A DNA stretch of 64,000 nt from Nocardia asteroides (GTDB lineage: Bacteria; Actinomycetota; Actinomycetes; Mycobacteriales; Mycobacteriaceae). Under the pieces are notes generated by a model, which had not been told where the DNA came from, ran no database searches, and saw nothing but the letters and a program-made list of their open reading frames with translations. The translations under genes and the position numbers were made by a program. Where the stretch lies: the NCBI RefSeq assembly GCF_021183625.1, contig NZ_CP089214.1:1550001-1614000 (forward strand). The letters run 5' to 3'. This document shows positions 46,836 through 56,790 of the stretch, piece by piece (the first letter of the stretch is position 1; each line of letters opens with the position of its first letter).

Positions 46836-47672
46836 ATGAGCGGAACACCCGACTTCATCGCAGTGGTCACCGGCGCGAGCCGTGGCATCGGCAAGGGCGT
46901 GGCACTGGAGCTGGGCGCGGCGGGCGCGACCGTCTACCTGACCGGGCGCGGCGGCGGCAAGGGCAGGCTCCCCGGCACGTTGGCGGAGACCGCGGCGGAG
47001 ATCGACGCGCTGGGCGGCACCGGGGTCCCGGTGGTCTGCGACCACCGGGACGACGAGGCGGTGGCCGGGCTCTTCGAGCGGGTCCGCGCCGTGCACGGCA
47101 GGCTCGATGTGCTGGTCAACAACGTCTACAACTCCCCCGCCGCGGCCAGGCACCTGGGCAAGCCGTTCTGGGAGGTGCCGCCCGCGGCCTGGGACGAGAC
47201 CTTCGACGTCGGGGTGCGCTCGCACTACGCGGCCGCGCACTACGCCGCCGACCTGCTGCGGGCCGCGCGCGGGCTGATCGCGCAGATCTCCTCGCCCGGC
47301 TCGATCCGGTACCTGCACAACGCCGTCTACGGGGTCGGCAAGACGGCGGTGGACCGGCTCACCGCCGACCTGGCGCACGACCTCACCAGCACCGGGGTGA
47401 CGGTGGTGTCGCTGTGGCCCGGCATCGTCGACACCGAACTGCTGCAACTGATTCCGGCCGACGACCGCGGCAGGCGGCTGGTGACGCTGCCCGGCGAGCC
47501 GACGGTGGATCTGGCGGAGGCGGAGACGCCGCGGTTCGCGGGCCGCGCCGTCGCGGCGCTGGCGAAGGATCCGGCGCGCGCCGAACTCACCGGGAAGGCG
47601 TGGCGGGTGGCCGATCTGGCCGACCGCTACGGCTTCACCGACGTGGACGGGCGGGTGCCGCGCACCGGGTGA
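46836..47672 (+). CDS. SDR-family oxidoreductase, DHRS1-like
   Basis: This 278-residue SDR has TGASRGIGKGVALELG at residues 12-27, NNVYNSPAA in place of NNAG (as in DHRS1-type members), and catalytic Ser and Tyr-x3-Lys in QISSPGS...NAVYGVGKTAVD (about 148-172). The C-terminal KDPARAELTGKAWRVADLADRYGFTDVDG is typical of DHRS1. A TAGTGT -10 box lies 9 nt before the ATG, giving a near-leaderless message. Shared KstR-like control with the epoxide hydrolase suggests steroid or sterol side-chain metabolism (inference). Confidence 0.9.
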   Translation: MSGTPDFIAVVTGASRGIGKGVALELGAAGATVYLTGRGGGKGRLPGTLAETAAEIDALGGTGVPVVCDHRDDEAVAGLFERVRAVHGRLDVLVNNVYNSPAAARHLGKPFWEVPPAAWDETFDVGVRSHYAAAHYAADLLRAARGLIAQISSPGSIRYLHNAVYGVGKTAVDRLTADLAHDLTSTGVTVVSLWPGIVDTELLQLIPADDRGRRLVTLPGEPTVDLAEAETPRFAGRAVAALAKDPARAELTGKAWRVADLADRYGFTDVDGRVPRTG

Positions 47673-47678
47673 GCGCGG

Positions 47679-47912
47679 TCAGGAGAACTTGATCTCCAGG
47701 CCGATGCCGAGAATGGCGATGAGCCAGATGATCCCGGTGAAGATGGTGATGCGGTCGAGGTTCTTCTCGGCGACGGTCGAGCCGGAGAGACTCGACTGCA
47801 TGCCGCCACCGAACAGGCTGGACAGGCCCCCACCCTTGGCGCGGTGCAGCAGCACCAGCAGCACCAGCAGCACGCTGGTGACGATCAGGAGGATATCCAG
47901 GAACATCCGCAT
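47679..47912 (-). CDS. secG: Preprotein translocase subunit SecG
   Basis: This 77-residue protein has two TM helices (residues about 3-22 and 53-74) joined by a Gly-rich cytoplasmic loop GGGLSSLFGGGMQSSLSGSTVAEKNLDRIT, the SecG hallmark. It stabilises SecYEG during export. ATG 47912 is preceded by a TAGACT -10 box 7 nt away (leaderless). In many actinobacteria it directly follows tpiA; here an MFS gene and an oppositely oriented gene intervene. Confidence 0.97.
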   Translation of the reverse strand: MRMFLDILLIVTSVLLVLLVLLHRAKGGGLSSLFGGGMQSSLSGSTVAEKNLDRITIFTGIIWLIAILGIGLEIKFS

Positions 47913-47919
47913 GCCCGTC

Positions 47920-47925
47920 AGTCTA
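47920..47925 (-). promoter_or_regulatory. -10 box of leaderless secG
   Basis: TAGACT on the minus strand, 7 nt before the secG ATG, shows that secG has its own promoter despite the glycolytic operon upstream. Confidence 0.62.
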
Positions 47926-47954
47926 TGGGAGCGCGCGGCATGCTCCGCACCGGG

Positions 47955-49553
47955 TCAGCGTGGTTCGACCGCGACCAGGTGGGTGATCTGTTCGTCGCCG
48001 GTCGCGAAGCGCCTGACCTCGCGCTCGCGCAGCCGGTCCTGCGCGGTCAGCCGGACCTGGTGCTGGTGCATGTGCTCGGCCCAGGAGCGCACCACGAACG
48101 CCTCCACGTAGCGGTCGAGCACGCCGACGTCGCGGTAGAGCCGCCACTCCATGGCGCCGGTGCGCTGCCGGGAGCGGCCGACGAAGGCCATCGCGGCGAG
48201 GAATTCGGCACGGTCGCCTGGGTCGACGTCGTAGCTGCTCAGCACCAGGACCGGGCCGTCCTCCGGCTCCGGCTCGACCACCAGCTGCGGCTCCGGCCAG
48301 AAGCTGGCCGGGGTGAGGTCGAGCGCCTCCGGGTCGTGCCGGATCGGCAGCCACAGCGTGCTGATCGCGCACAGCCCGAGCAGCGCCGCCACCACCAGCA
48401 GCGTCGCGACCACGCCGATCGCCCCGGCGATCAGCCCCCACACCAGCGAGCCGATGGCCTGCCCGCCCATGAACACCAGCATGTAGACGGCGAGCCCGCG
48501 GGCCCGCACCCAGGCCGGGAGCAGCAGCTGCATGGTGGCGTTCAGCGTGGACATGGCGAGCAGCCAGGCCAGGCCGCCGAAGACCAGCAGCACCAGGATC
48601 GGCCAGAGCACCGGGAGCACCGCGACCCCGGCCGTCGCGATCCCGAACAGCACGGCGGCGACCGCGAGCCGGGCGGTCGGGTCGAGCCGGCGGCGCAGCC
48701 TGCCAAGCCCGACCGCGCCGGCGACCGCGCCCAGCCCGAGCGCGCCGAGCATCAGGCCGTAGCCGGAGGAGGAGAGCCCGAGCTGGTCCGCCGCCACGAT
48801 CGGGAGCAGCGCCCAGAGCGCGCTGGCCGGGGCGACGAAGAGCAGCGAGCGCATGAGCACGCGGCGGATCGCCGGGGCGGCGCGGATGAAGCGGGTGCCC
48901 GCGTGCAGCGCGGCCAGCGGGCGCTCGCTCGGCAGTTGCCGGTCGGTGCGCGGGCGGCGCCACAGGAAGAGCACGCCGACGATGCCGACGAAGGAGGCGG
49001 CGTTCAGCGCGAACACCAGGGTCGGGCCGGAGGCGGCGACCAGCACGCCGGCCACCGCGGGGCCGACCGCGCGGCCGATGTTCACGCTCATGCTGCCCAG
49101 CGCCGCCGCCGACGGGATCTGCTCGCGCGGCACCAGCTCCGGCTGGATCGCCTGCCAGGCGGGCGCCGTCATGGCCTGGCCGCAGCCGAGCAGGAAGAGC
49201 AGGGTGAGCAGCACGCCAGGGCTGGTATGGCCGGTCGCGGTGGCGACGGCGAGCACCGCGGCAAGCAGCGCCATCGCCGACTGCGCCGCGAGCAGCAGGT
49301 TGCGCCGGTCCAGCAGGTCGGCCAGGACGCCGGAGGGGATGGAGAGCAGCATCACCGGCAGCGTGATCGCGGTCTGCACCAGCGAGACCAGGGTGGCCGC
49401 GTTCGGCTCGGAGACCAGCAGCCACTGGGCGCCCACCGTCTGCATCCAGGTGCCCAGATTCGACACCAGCTGCGCGATCCACAGCGCGCGGTACAGCGGG
49501 GAGCGCAGCGGTGCCCAGGTGGACACCGGCGCGGTGGCATCAGCGGTCGTCAC
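47955..49553 (-). CDS. MFS transporter (MFS_3/EntS-like) with C-terminal ABM-like domain
   Basis: This 532-residue major facilitator has 12 predicted TM helices over residues about 20-410. The motif-A loop LADLLDRRNLL follows TM2, and QAMTAPAWQAIQPELVPREQIPSAAALGSMSVNIGRAVGPAVAG is the signature of the enterobactin-exporter-like family. The last ~110 residues form a soluble domain (VLVLSSYDVDPGDRAEFLAAMAFVGRSRQRTGAMEWRLYRD) resembling antibiotic-biosynthesis-monooxygenase dimers. GTG 49553 has a TATTGT -10 box 7 nt upstream. Probable drug, siderophore or metabolite efflux; substrate unknown. Confidence 0.86.
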   Translation of the reverse strand: MTTADATAPVSTWAPLRSPLYRALWIAQLVSNLGTWMQTVGAQWLLVSEPNAATLVSLVQTAITLPVMLLSIPSGVLADLLDRRNLLLAAQSAMALLAAVLAVATATGHTSPGVLLTLLFLLGCGQAMTAPAWQAIQPELVPREQIPSAAALGSMSVNIGRAVGPAVAGVLVAASGPTLVFALNAASFVGIVGVLFLWRRPRTDRQLPSERPLAALHAGTRFIRAAPAIRRVLMRSLLFVAPASALWALLPIVAADQLGLSSSGYGLMLGALGLGAVAGAVGLGRLRRRLDPTARLAVAAVLFGIATAGVAVLPVLWPILVLLVFGGLAWLLAMSTLNATMQLLLPAWVRARGLAVYMLVFMGGQAIGSLVWGLIAGAIGVVATLLVVAALLGLCAISTLWLPIRHDPEALDLTPASFWPEPQLVVEPEPEDGPVLVLSSYDVDPGDRAEFLAAMAFVGRSRQRTGAMEWRLYRDVGVLDRYVEAFVVRSWAEHMHQHQVRLTAQDRLREREVRRFATGDEQITHLVAVEPR

Positions 49554-49560
49554 TGGGACG

Positions 49561-49566
49561 ACAATA
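49561..49566 (-). promoter_or_regulatory. -10 box of leaderless MFS gene
   Basis: TATTGT on the minus strand is 7 nt before GTG 49553 and supports this start over an ATG at 49625, which would leave only 8 bp to the divergent gene. Confidence 0.5.
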
Positions 49567-49633
49567 ACCAGCAACGCGCGGTCCACACCCCGCCGACGGC
49601 TGTAGAGATCATCACCGTGCGACAATCACCCGC

Positions 49634-50419
49634 ATGCCGGCCACCTTGCTGCGTTTCGGCGCGGTTGTGCTGTTCGCCCTGTGTGCGGCCGTCGCCTGTG
49701 CCGACGACGGCGGCTCCGGGTCCCCCTCCCCCGACAACACGCCGATGGGCCGCACCTTCCTGTCCACCACCGTCGACGGCGCCCCGATCCCCGGCGGTGG
49801 TCCGCTGACGCTGCGGTTCGCCGACGGCCGCGTCTCGGCGAACGCCGGGTGCAACACCACCACCGGCCCGGTGACCTTCGACGGCGACGTGCTGCGGGTG
49901 GGCGAACTCGCAGGCACGCTCATGGGCTGCCCCGGCGACCGCGCCGACGCCGACCAGTGGGTGGCGCGACTGCTGAACGCCACCCCGACCTGGCAGCTCA
50001 CCGACGGCACGCTGATCCTGCGCGCCGAGGGCCAGACCGTCGAGCTGCTGGACAAGAAGATCGCGCAGCCGGACCGGCCGGTGCACGACACCGTCTGGAC
50101 GGTGACCGAGCTGCTCACCCCGGAGTCGCGGATCCGCGCGGAGGCGATCGACCAGGCCGCCCCGACCCTGCGCATCGCCCCGGACGGCGCGGTCACCGGC
50201 TCGGCCGGCTGCAACCAGCTCACCGGCACCGCGGAGGTGGGCGCGGGCTCGGCCACCTTCCGGGTGGCGACCACCAGGATGCTCTGCCCGCCCGCGGTGA
50301 TGGAGATCGAGCAGTCGGTGCTGCGCGCCCTCGACGGCCACGTCACGCTCAGCGCCGACGCCGACCTGCTCACCCTGCGCAACGACAACGGCAGCGGGCT
50401 CACCCTGCGCGCCGGCTAG
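49634..50419 (+). CDS. Secreted protein with two META (HslJ-like) domains
   Basis: This 261-residue exported protein has a signal sequence ending ALCAAVACADD, where Cys22 may be lipidated, although AVAC is a weak lipobox. Two META domains follow: residues about 38-125 (MGRTFLSTTVDG..., GCNTTTGPVTFDGD) and 148-260 (DTVWTVTELLTPE..., GSAGCNQLTGTAEV, TRMLCPPAVMEIE). The GCN motif and paired cysteines occur in each. The META fold is linked to surface or stress proteins such as HslJ; its biochemical role is unclear. It converges on tpiA, with a hairpin between. Confidence 0.85.
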   Translation: MPATLLRFGAVVLFALCAAVACADDGGSGSPSPDNTPMGRTFLSTTVDGAPIPGGGPLTLRFADGRVSANAGCNTTTGPVTFDGDVLRVGELAGTLMGCPGDRADADQWVARLLNATPTWQLTDGTLILRAEGQTVELLDKKIAQPDRPVHDTVWTVTELLTPESRIRAEAIDQAAPTLRIAPDGAVTGSAGCNQLTGTAEVGAGSATFRVATTRMLCPPAVMEIEQSVLRALDGHVTLSADADLLTLRNDNGSGLTLRAG

Positions 50420-50427
50420 ACGCGCGA

Positions 50428-50457
50428 CGGCCCGGTCCGCCGAGACGAACCGGGCCG
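50428..50457. terminator. Bidirectional terminator between META gene and tpiA
   Basis: A perfect 9 bp stem CGGCCCGGT/ACCGGGCCG with a 12 nt loop is centred in the 51 bp convergent spacer and can serve both strands. Confidence 0.72.
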
Positions 50458-50470
50458 CACGAATCTCCGC

Positions 50471-51256
50471 TCAGAGCAGCGGACCGCCCGCGGCGATCGC
50501 CGAGAGCTGGGCGAACTCGTCGCCCTTGAGCGAGGCGCCACCAACGAGCGCGCCGTCAACGTCGGGCTGCGAGACCAGCTCGCCGACGTTCTTGGCGTTC
50601 ACCGAGCCGCCGTACAGGATGCGCACCTGCCCGGCGACCTCCGGCGAGGCCAGGGTGTTCAGCTCGGCGCGGATGGCGCCGCACACCTCCTGCGCGTCGG
50701 CCGGGGTGGCGACCTTGCCGGTGCCGATCGCCCACACCGGTTCGTAGGCGATCACCACCCGCGCGATCTCCGCGGCCGTCAGCCCCTTCAGCGAGCCGCG
50801 CAGTTGCTCCAGGTTGTACTCGACGTGGGTCCGCGCCTCGCGCACGCCGAGCCCCTCGCCGATGCAGACGATCGGGGTGATCCCGTGCTTCAGCGCCTGC
50901 TTGGCCTTGGCGAGCACGGTGGCGTCGTCCTCGCTGTGGTACTGCCGCCGCTCCGAGTGCCCGACCACCGCGTACGCGCAGCCCAGCTTGGCGAGCATGG
51001 CACCGCTGATCTCGCCGGTGTAGGCGCCCGAGTCGTGCGTCGACACGTCCTGGGCGCCGTAGGTGACGAGCAGCTTGTCGCCCTCGACCAGGTTCTGCAC
51101 GCTGCGGATGTCGGTGAACGGCGGGATGACCGCCACGTCCACCCGGTCGAAGTACTTCTCCGGCAGGGCGAAGGCGATCTTCTGCACCAGGCCGATGGCC
51201 TCGAGGTGGTTGAGGTTCATCTTCCAGTTGCCCGCGATCAGCGGTTTGCGCGCCAT
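50471..51256 (-). CDS. tpiA: Triosephosphate isomerase
   Basis: This 261-residue TIM barrel has [10 protein letters not shown] (Asn and Lys of the active site, residues 8-17), the catalytic His in [10 protein letters not shown], the catalytic Glu in [23 protein letters not shown] and the phosphate loop [14 protein letters not shown] 51256 has GAGGAGG upstream. It is the last gene of gap-pgk-tpiA, one base after the pgk stop. Confidence 0.98.
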   Translation of the reverse strand: MARKPLIAGNWKMNLNHLEAIGLVQKIAFALPEKYFDRVDVAVIPPFTDIRSVQNLVEGDKLLVTYGAQDVSTHDSGAYTGEISGAMLAKLGCAYAVVGHSERRQYHSEDDATVLAKAKQALKHGITPIVCIGEGLGVREARTHVEYNLEQLRGSLKGLTAAEIARVVIAYEPVWAIGTGKVATPADAQEVCGAIRAELNTLASPEVAGQVRILYGGSVNAKNVGELVSQPDVDGALVGGASLKGDEFAQLSAIAAGGPLL

Positions 51257-51257
51257 G

Positions 51258-52511
51258 TCACGCCTCCTCGTCGAGCGCCGGGCCATCGTCCAGGACGGAG
51301 ATACCGGGGAGTTCCTTGCCCTCCAGGTACTCCAGCGAGGCACCGCCGCCGGTGGAGATGTGCGAGAAGCCGTCCTCGGGCAGCCCGAGCGCGCGCACAG
51401 CCGCGGCCGAGTCGCCGCCGCCGACGACGGTGAAGGCGCCCTTGCCGGTGGCGGTGCGGATCGCCTCGGCCACCCCGCGGGTGCCCGCCTCGAACGCCGC
51501 GAACTCGAACACGCCCATCGGGCCGTTCCAGAAGATCGTCCGCGCCTCGGTGAGCAGCGCCGCGAAGCGCCGCGCCGACTCGGGGCCGATGTCGAGGCCG
51601 CTCCACCCGTCCGGGATCTGCTCCGCCGGAACGACCTTCGTCTCGGCGTCGGCCGCGAAGCGGTCCGCCACCACGATGTCGCGCGGCAGGTGGATCACGT
51701 CGGCGTACCGATCGAGCAGCTCCCTGCAGGTCTCGATCATCTCCTCCTGGAGCAGCGAGGAGCCGACCGAAAAGCCCTGTGCGGCGAGGAAGGTGAAGCA
51801 CATGCCGCCGCCGATGACCAGGGTGTCCACCTTGGGGGCGAGCGCCTCGATCACGGCCAGCTTGTCCGAGACCTTGGAGCCGCCGAGCACCACCGCGTAG
51901 GGGCGGTCGGCGCCGTCGGTGGAGCCCTCGCCGGTGAGCCTGCGCAGCACATCGACCTCGGCGGCGACCAGGGTGCCGGCGTAGTGCGGAAGCAGCTTGG
52001 CCACGTCGTAGACCGACGCCTGCTCGCGGTGCACGACGCCGAAGCCGTCGGAGACGAACGCGCCGTCCGCGCCGACCAGCTCGACCAGCGCGGCCGCCAG
52101 CCTGCCGCGCTCGGCGGCGTCCTTGCTGGTCTCGCGCTTGTCGAAGCGGATGTTCTCCAGCAGCAGCACGTCGCCGTCGGTGAGCCCCTCGGAGCGCGCC
52201 AGCGCGTCTTGGCCGACGACGTCACCGGCGAGCTGGACGTTGCGGCCCAGCTCCTCGGCGAGCTTCGCGGCGACCGGCGCCAGCGAGAGCGCCGGGTCGG
52301 GCTCGCCCTTCGGCCGGCCGAGGTGCGCGGTGACGACGACCTTGGCACCCGCCTCGACCAGCGCCTTCAGCGTCGGCACGGAGGCGGTGATCCGGCCGGG
52401 ATCGGTGATCTGGCCGTCCGCGCCGAGCGGAACGTTGAGGTCGGAGCGCACCAGCACGCCCCTGCCCTCGACGCCGTCGGCGAGGAGGTCCTGCAGTGTC
52501 CTGACAGCCAT
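51258..52511 (-). CDS. pgk: Phosphoglycerate kinase
   Basis: This 417-residue enzyme has the substrate motif [23 protein letters not shown] (residues about 19-41), [12 protein letters not shown] and [12 protein letters not shown]. The hinge/nucleotide segments are [26 protein letters not shown] and the C-terminal [10 protein letters not shown] with [15 protein letters not shown]. It lies 5 nt after the gap stop. It produces ATP from 1,3-bisphosphoglycerate. Confidence 0.98.
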   Translation of the reverse strand: MAVRTLQDLLADGVEGRGVLVRSDLNVPLGADGQITDPGRITASVPTLKALVEAGAKVVVTAHLGRPKGEPDPALSLAPVAAKLAEELGRNVQLAGDVVGQDALARSEGLTDGDVLLLENIRFDKRETSKDAAERGRLAAALVELVGADGAFVSDGFGVVHREQASVYDVAKLLPHYAGTLVAAEVDVLRRLTGEGSTDGADRPYAVVLGGSKVSDKLAVIEALAPKVDTLVIGGGMCFTFLAAQGFSVGSSLLQEEMIETCRELLDRYADVIHLPRDIVVADRFAADAETKVVPAEQIPDGWSGLDIGPESARRFAALLTEARTIFWNGPMGVFEFAAFEAGTRGVAEAIRTATGKGAFTVVGGGDSAAAVRALGLPEDGFSHISTGGGASLEYLEGKELPGISVLDDGPALDEEA

Positions 52512-52516
52512 GCGGG

Positions 52517-53554
<1,038 letters not shown>

Positions 53555-53655
53555 TCAGGCGGATACTCCGATGCCCTACTCACCCTAGTGCCCGGCCGTT
53601 ATCTCACCGACATGCACCTGGGCACGGTGCGCAGGTCACACCCGACCGGCGGCGG

Positions 53656-54639
53656 TCACGCGTCGTCGAGCAGCTCCGCCGTGACCGCCGACTCGGTGTC
53701 CGGGATGCCGAGCTCCTTGGCCCGCCGGTCCGCCATCGAGAGCAGCCGGCGAATCCGGCCCGCCACCGCGTCCTTGGTCATCGGCGGCTCGGCGAGCTGG
53801 CCGAGCTCCTCCAGCGACGCCTGGCGGTGCTGCACCCGGAGTTTCCCGGCCGCGGCGAGATGGTCGGGCACCTCGTCGGCGAGGATCTCCAGCGCCCGCT
53901 CCACCCTGGCCGCCGCGGCCACCGCGGCGCGCGCCGAGCGGCGCAGGTTGGCGTCGTCGAAGTTGGCCAGCCGGTTGGCGGTGGCCCGCACCTCGCGCCG
54001 CATCCGGCGCTCCTCCCAGGTGAGCCTGGTGTCCTGCGCGCCCATCCTGGTGAGCAGCGCGCCGATCGCCTCGCCGTCGCGGACGACCACCCGGTCGGTG
54101 CCGCGCACCTCGCGGGCCTTGGCCCCGATGCCGAGCCGTCGCGCGGCGCCGACCAGCGCCAACGCCGCCTCCGGCCCCGGGCAGCTGACCTCGAGCGCCG
54201 ACGAGCGCCCCGGCTCGGTGAGCGAGCCGTGCGCGAGGAACGCCCCGCGCCAGGCGGCCTCCGCGTCCCCGATGCTGCCGCCGACCACCTGCGCGGGCAG
54301 CCCGCGCACCGGGCGGCCGCGCACGTCGAGCAGCCCGGTCTGCCTCGCCAGCGCCTCGCCCTCCTTGGAGACCCGGACCACGTAGCGGCTGGTCTTGCGC
54401 AGCCCGCCCGCGCCGAGCACGTGCACATCGGAGCCGTAGCCGTACAGCTCGAAGATCTCCCGGCGCAGCCTGCGCGCGATCGAGCCCATGTCGACCTCGG
54501 CCTCGACGATCACCCGGCCGCCGACGATGTGCAGCCCGCCCGCGAACCGGAGCAGCGCCGAGAGCTCCGCCTTCCTCGCACTCACCTGCGCCACGCTGAG
54601 CCGGCTCAGCTCGTCCTTCACCTCGGCTGTCATCGCCAC
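53656..54639 (-). CDS. whiA: WhiA, sporulation/division regulator
   Basis: This 327-residue protein has an N-terminal LAGLIDADG-homing-endonuclease-like domain ([13 protein letters not shown]..., [40 protein letters not shown]). A C-terminal helix-turn-helix is in [40 protein letters not shown] sequence. WhiA is a DNA-binding regulator of septation genes in actinobacteria. GTG 54639 follows GAAAGGAG; ATG 54633 is an alternative. It overlaps the yvcK end by 10 bp. Confidence 0.95.
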   Translation of the reverse strand: MAMTAEVKDELSRLSVAQVSARKAELSALLRFAGGLHIVGGRVIVEAEVDMGSIARRLRREIFELYGYGSDVHVLGAGGLRKTSRYVVRVSKEGEALARQTGLLDVRGRPVRGLPAQVVGGSIGDAEAAWRGAFLAHGSLTEPGRSSALEVSCPGPEAALALVGAARRLGIGAKAREVRGTDRVVVRDGEAIGALLTRMGAQDTRLTWEERRMRREVRATANRLANFDDANLRRSARAAVAAAARVERALEILADEVPDHLAAAGKLRVQHRQASLEELGQLAEPPMTKDAVAGRIRRLLSMADRRAKELGIPDTESAVTAELLDDA

Positions 54640-55700
54640 GAGACGCGCTCCTTTCCACCCAACCCGGTCCGCACATCCGCGCCCATGTGCCGCCCCTCGA
54701 CTCGAAGCCCTGCCAGTTGCGACCGAGGTTGCCTGATCAGTTGATCCAGTGCGGCGGCGAGCTTTCCGGGGTGATGCCGGTCGGTCCCCGCCTCGGCGAC
54801 ATCGGAGAAGGTTACCCGGGCGCGCAATTGCCCGGCGGCCCTGGCCAGGTGTTCGCGCTCGCGCCCCGCCGGAACCGAGCCGGAGTCGACGAGGATGTCG
54901 TCGACCCCGAAATCCGGTGCGTGCTGCGACAATACGTGCAGGTGGCGCTCGGCGGAGAAGCCGGCGGTCTCGCCCGGCTCGGCGGCGAGGTTGAGCACGA
55001 GCACCTTGCGCGCCCTGGTGTGCAGCAGCGCCTCGTGCAGCTGCGGGACCAGCACGTGCGGGATGACGCTGGTGAACCAGGAGCCGGGGCCGAGCACCAC
55101 GACGTCGGCGTGTTCGACGGCCGCGACGGCGGCGGGCGCGGCGGGCGGGTCGGAGGGGATGAGCCGCACCCGGCGCACCGTGCCGGGGGTGGTGGCCACC
55201 GCGACCTGGCCGCGGATGCAGCGGCTGACCCGCGGGTCGGCCTCCAGGCCGGCGACGTCGGCCTCGATGTCGAGCGCGATCGGCGCCATCGGCAGCACCC
55301 GGCCGACGACGCCGAGCAGCCGGGCCGCCTCGTCCAGCGCGGCCACCGGGTCGCCGAGCACCTCGGTGAGCCCGGCCAGGATCAGGTTGCCGACCGAGTG
55401 CCCGGCCAGCGCGCCGGTGCCGCCGAAGCGGTGCTGCACCACCCTGGTCAGCGTGGAGCCCGCGTCCGCGGCGAGCGCGGCCAGCGCCATCCGCAGGTCG
55501 CCGGGGGGCAGCATGCCGAGCTCGGAGCGCAGCCTGCCGGAGGAGCCGCCGTCGTCGGCGACGGTGACCACCGCGGTCACCCGGTCGGTCAGCCTGCGCA
55601 CCGCGGAGAGCGTCGCGAACAGGCCGTGCCCGCCGCCGAGCGCGGCCACCGCGAGGTCACCGGGGGCCTGGCCGCCTCCCGGATCGCCGCCCGCCGTCAC
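54630..55700 (-). CDS. yvcK: YvcK/CofD-family UDP-sugar-binding protein
   Basis: This 356-residue protein has the family motifs [16 protein letters not shown] (residues about 19-34), [29 protein letters not shown] and [18 protein letters not shown], and [21 protein letters not shown] later. YvcK proteins (CuvA in mycobacteria) bind UDP-GlcNAc-type ligands and are needed for carbon-source-dependent cell-wall growth. The GTG start overlaps the rapZ stop (GTGA). It is part of the uvrC-rapZ-yvcK-whiA cluster. Confidence 0.93.
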   Translation of the reverse strand: MTAGGDPGGGQAPGDLAVAALGGGHGLFATLSAVRRLTDRVTAVVTVADDGGSSGRLRSELGMLPPGDLRMALAALAADAGSTLTRVVQHRFGGTGALAGHSVGNLILAGLTEVLGDPVAALDEAARLLGVVGRVLPMAPIALDIEADVAGLEADPRVSRCIRGQVAVATTPGTVRRVRLIPSDPPAAPAAVAAVEHADVVVLGPGSWFTSVIPHVLVPQLHEALLHTRARKVLVLNLAAEPGETAGFSAERHLHVLSQHAPDFGVDDILVDSGSVPAGREREHLARAAGQLRARVTFSDVAEAGTDRHHPGKLAAALDQLIRQPRSQLAGLRVEGRHMGADVRTGLGGKERVSWR

Positions 55701-56647
55701 TCGCGCCCCAGATCCCGATGGACCACGCGCACCGTGTCGACCGCGCCGGACTCCTCCGCGCTGCTGGTCAGCGCGGCGAGCGCCTCCGCGATCGCCACGC
55801 TCCGATGCCTGCCTCCGGTACAGCCGACTGCGACCGTCATGTATCGCTTCCCCTCCTGGCGGTAGCCGTTCGCGGTGAGGTTCACCAGGTGGTGGCAGGT
55901 GCGCAGGTAGTCGTCCGCGCCCGGCCGCCCGAGTACGTAGTCGCGCACCATCCGCTCCTGGCCGGTGTGCTCGCGCAGCTCGGGAATCCAGTGCGGATTC
56001 GGCAGGAAGCGCACGTCGAGCACCATGTCGGCGTCGAGCGGGACGCCGTGTTTGAAGCCGAAGGACTGCACCGTGAGCTGCAGCGCCGCCGGCGTGCCTC
56101 CGCCGTACGCCTCCTCCAGCTTGCGGTGCAGCTGGTGGATGGAGAGCTCGGTGGTGTCGATGACCAGGTCGGCGGCGTCGCGCACGCCCGCCAGCCGGAG
56201 CCGCTCGGCGGCGATGCCCGCCGAGAGCGTGCCGTCGGCGCTCTCGCTCTGCAGCGGGTGCCTGCGCCTGGCGAAGCCGAACCGGCGGATCAGGACGTCG
56301 TCCGACGCCTCCAGGAAGAGCACGCCGGTGGGGACGCCGAGCGCGTGCAGCGGCTCGGTGACGACGCCGAGGTCGCCGGTGAAGAACCGGCTGCGCACAT
56401 CCATCACCAGCGCCAGCTTGCGGATCGGCGGCTCGGCCGAGGCACCGAGCTCGACCATCCGGCCGATCAGCTCGGGCGGCAGATTGTCGGTGACGTACCA
56501 GCCCAGGTCCTCGAGGACCCGGGCCGCGGTGCCGCGGCCCGCGCCGGAGAGCCCGGTCACCACCACGACCTCGACCTGCGGACGGGTGGCGCCGGAGCCG
56601 CGCTGCGGCACCGGGTTCTCGGCATTGGTGTTGTCGACGCGTGTCAT
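55697..56647 (-). CDS. rapZ: RapZ/YvcJ-family nucleotide-binding protein
   Basis: This 316-residue protein has the P-loop-like VTGLSGAGRGTAARVLEDLGWYVTDNLPPELI (about 30-61). The usual GKS/T is Gly-Arg-Gly-Thr, so the P-loop lysine is absent. FGFKHGVPLDADMVLDVRFLPNPHW and the C-terminal phosphate-binding GCTGGRHRSVAIAE are conserved. RapZ homologues bind nucleotides or glucosamine-6-phosphate and, in enterobacteria, small RNAs; the actinobacterial role is unclear. ATG 56647 lies 143 bp from uvrC. Confidence 0.92.
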   Translation of the reverse strand: MTRVDNTNAENPVPQRGSGATRPQVEVVVVTGLSGAGRGTAARVLEDLGWYVTDNLPPELIGRMVELGASAEPPIRKLALVMDVRSRFFTGDLGVVTEPLHALGVPTGVLFLEASDDVLIRRFGFARRRHPLQSESADGTLSAGIAAERLRLAGVRDAADLVIDTTELSIHQLHRKLEEAYGGGTPAALQLTVQSFGFKHGVPLDADMVLDVRFLPNPHWIPELREHTGQERMVRDYVLGRPGADDYLRTCHHLVNLTANGYRQEGKRYMTVAVGCTGGRHRSVAIAEALAALTSSAEESGAVDTVRVVHRDLGRE

Positions 56648-56790
56648 GTCCTACCGGTTCGTGTCCGACGCGACCTGCGCGAGGTCGGGTTCGCTTGGCC
56701 TCTCCGATCCGCCCGGGCCGCATCCGGCCAGGGGCACAGGGACAACGTACGCGAAACCGGGCACGCATTCCCGCCCGCCGCGCACGGCCG

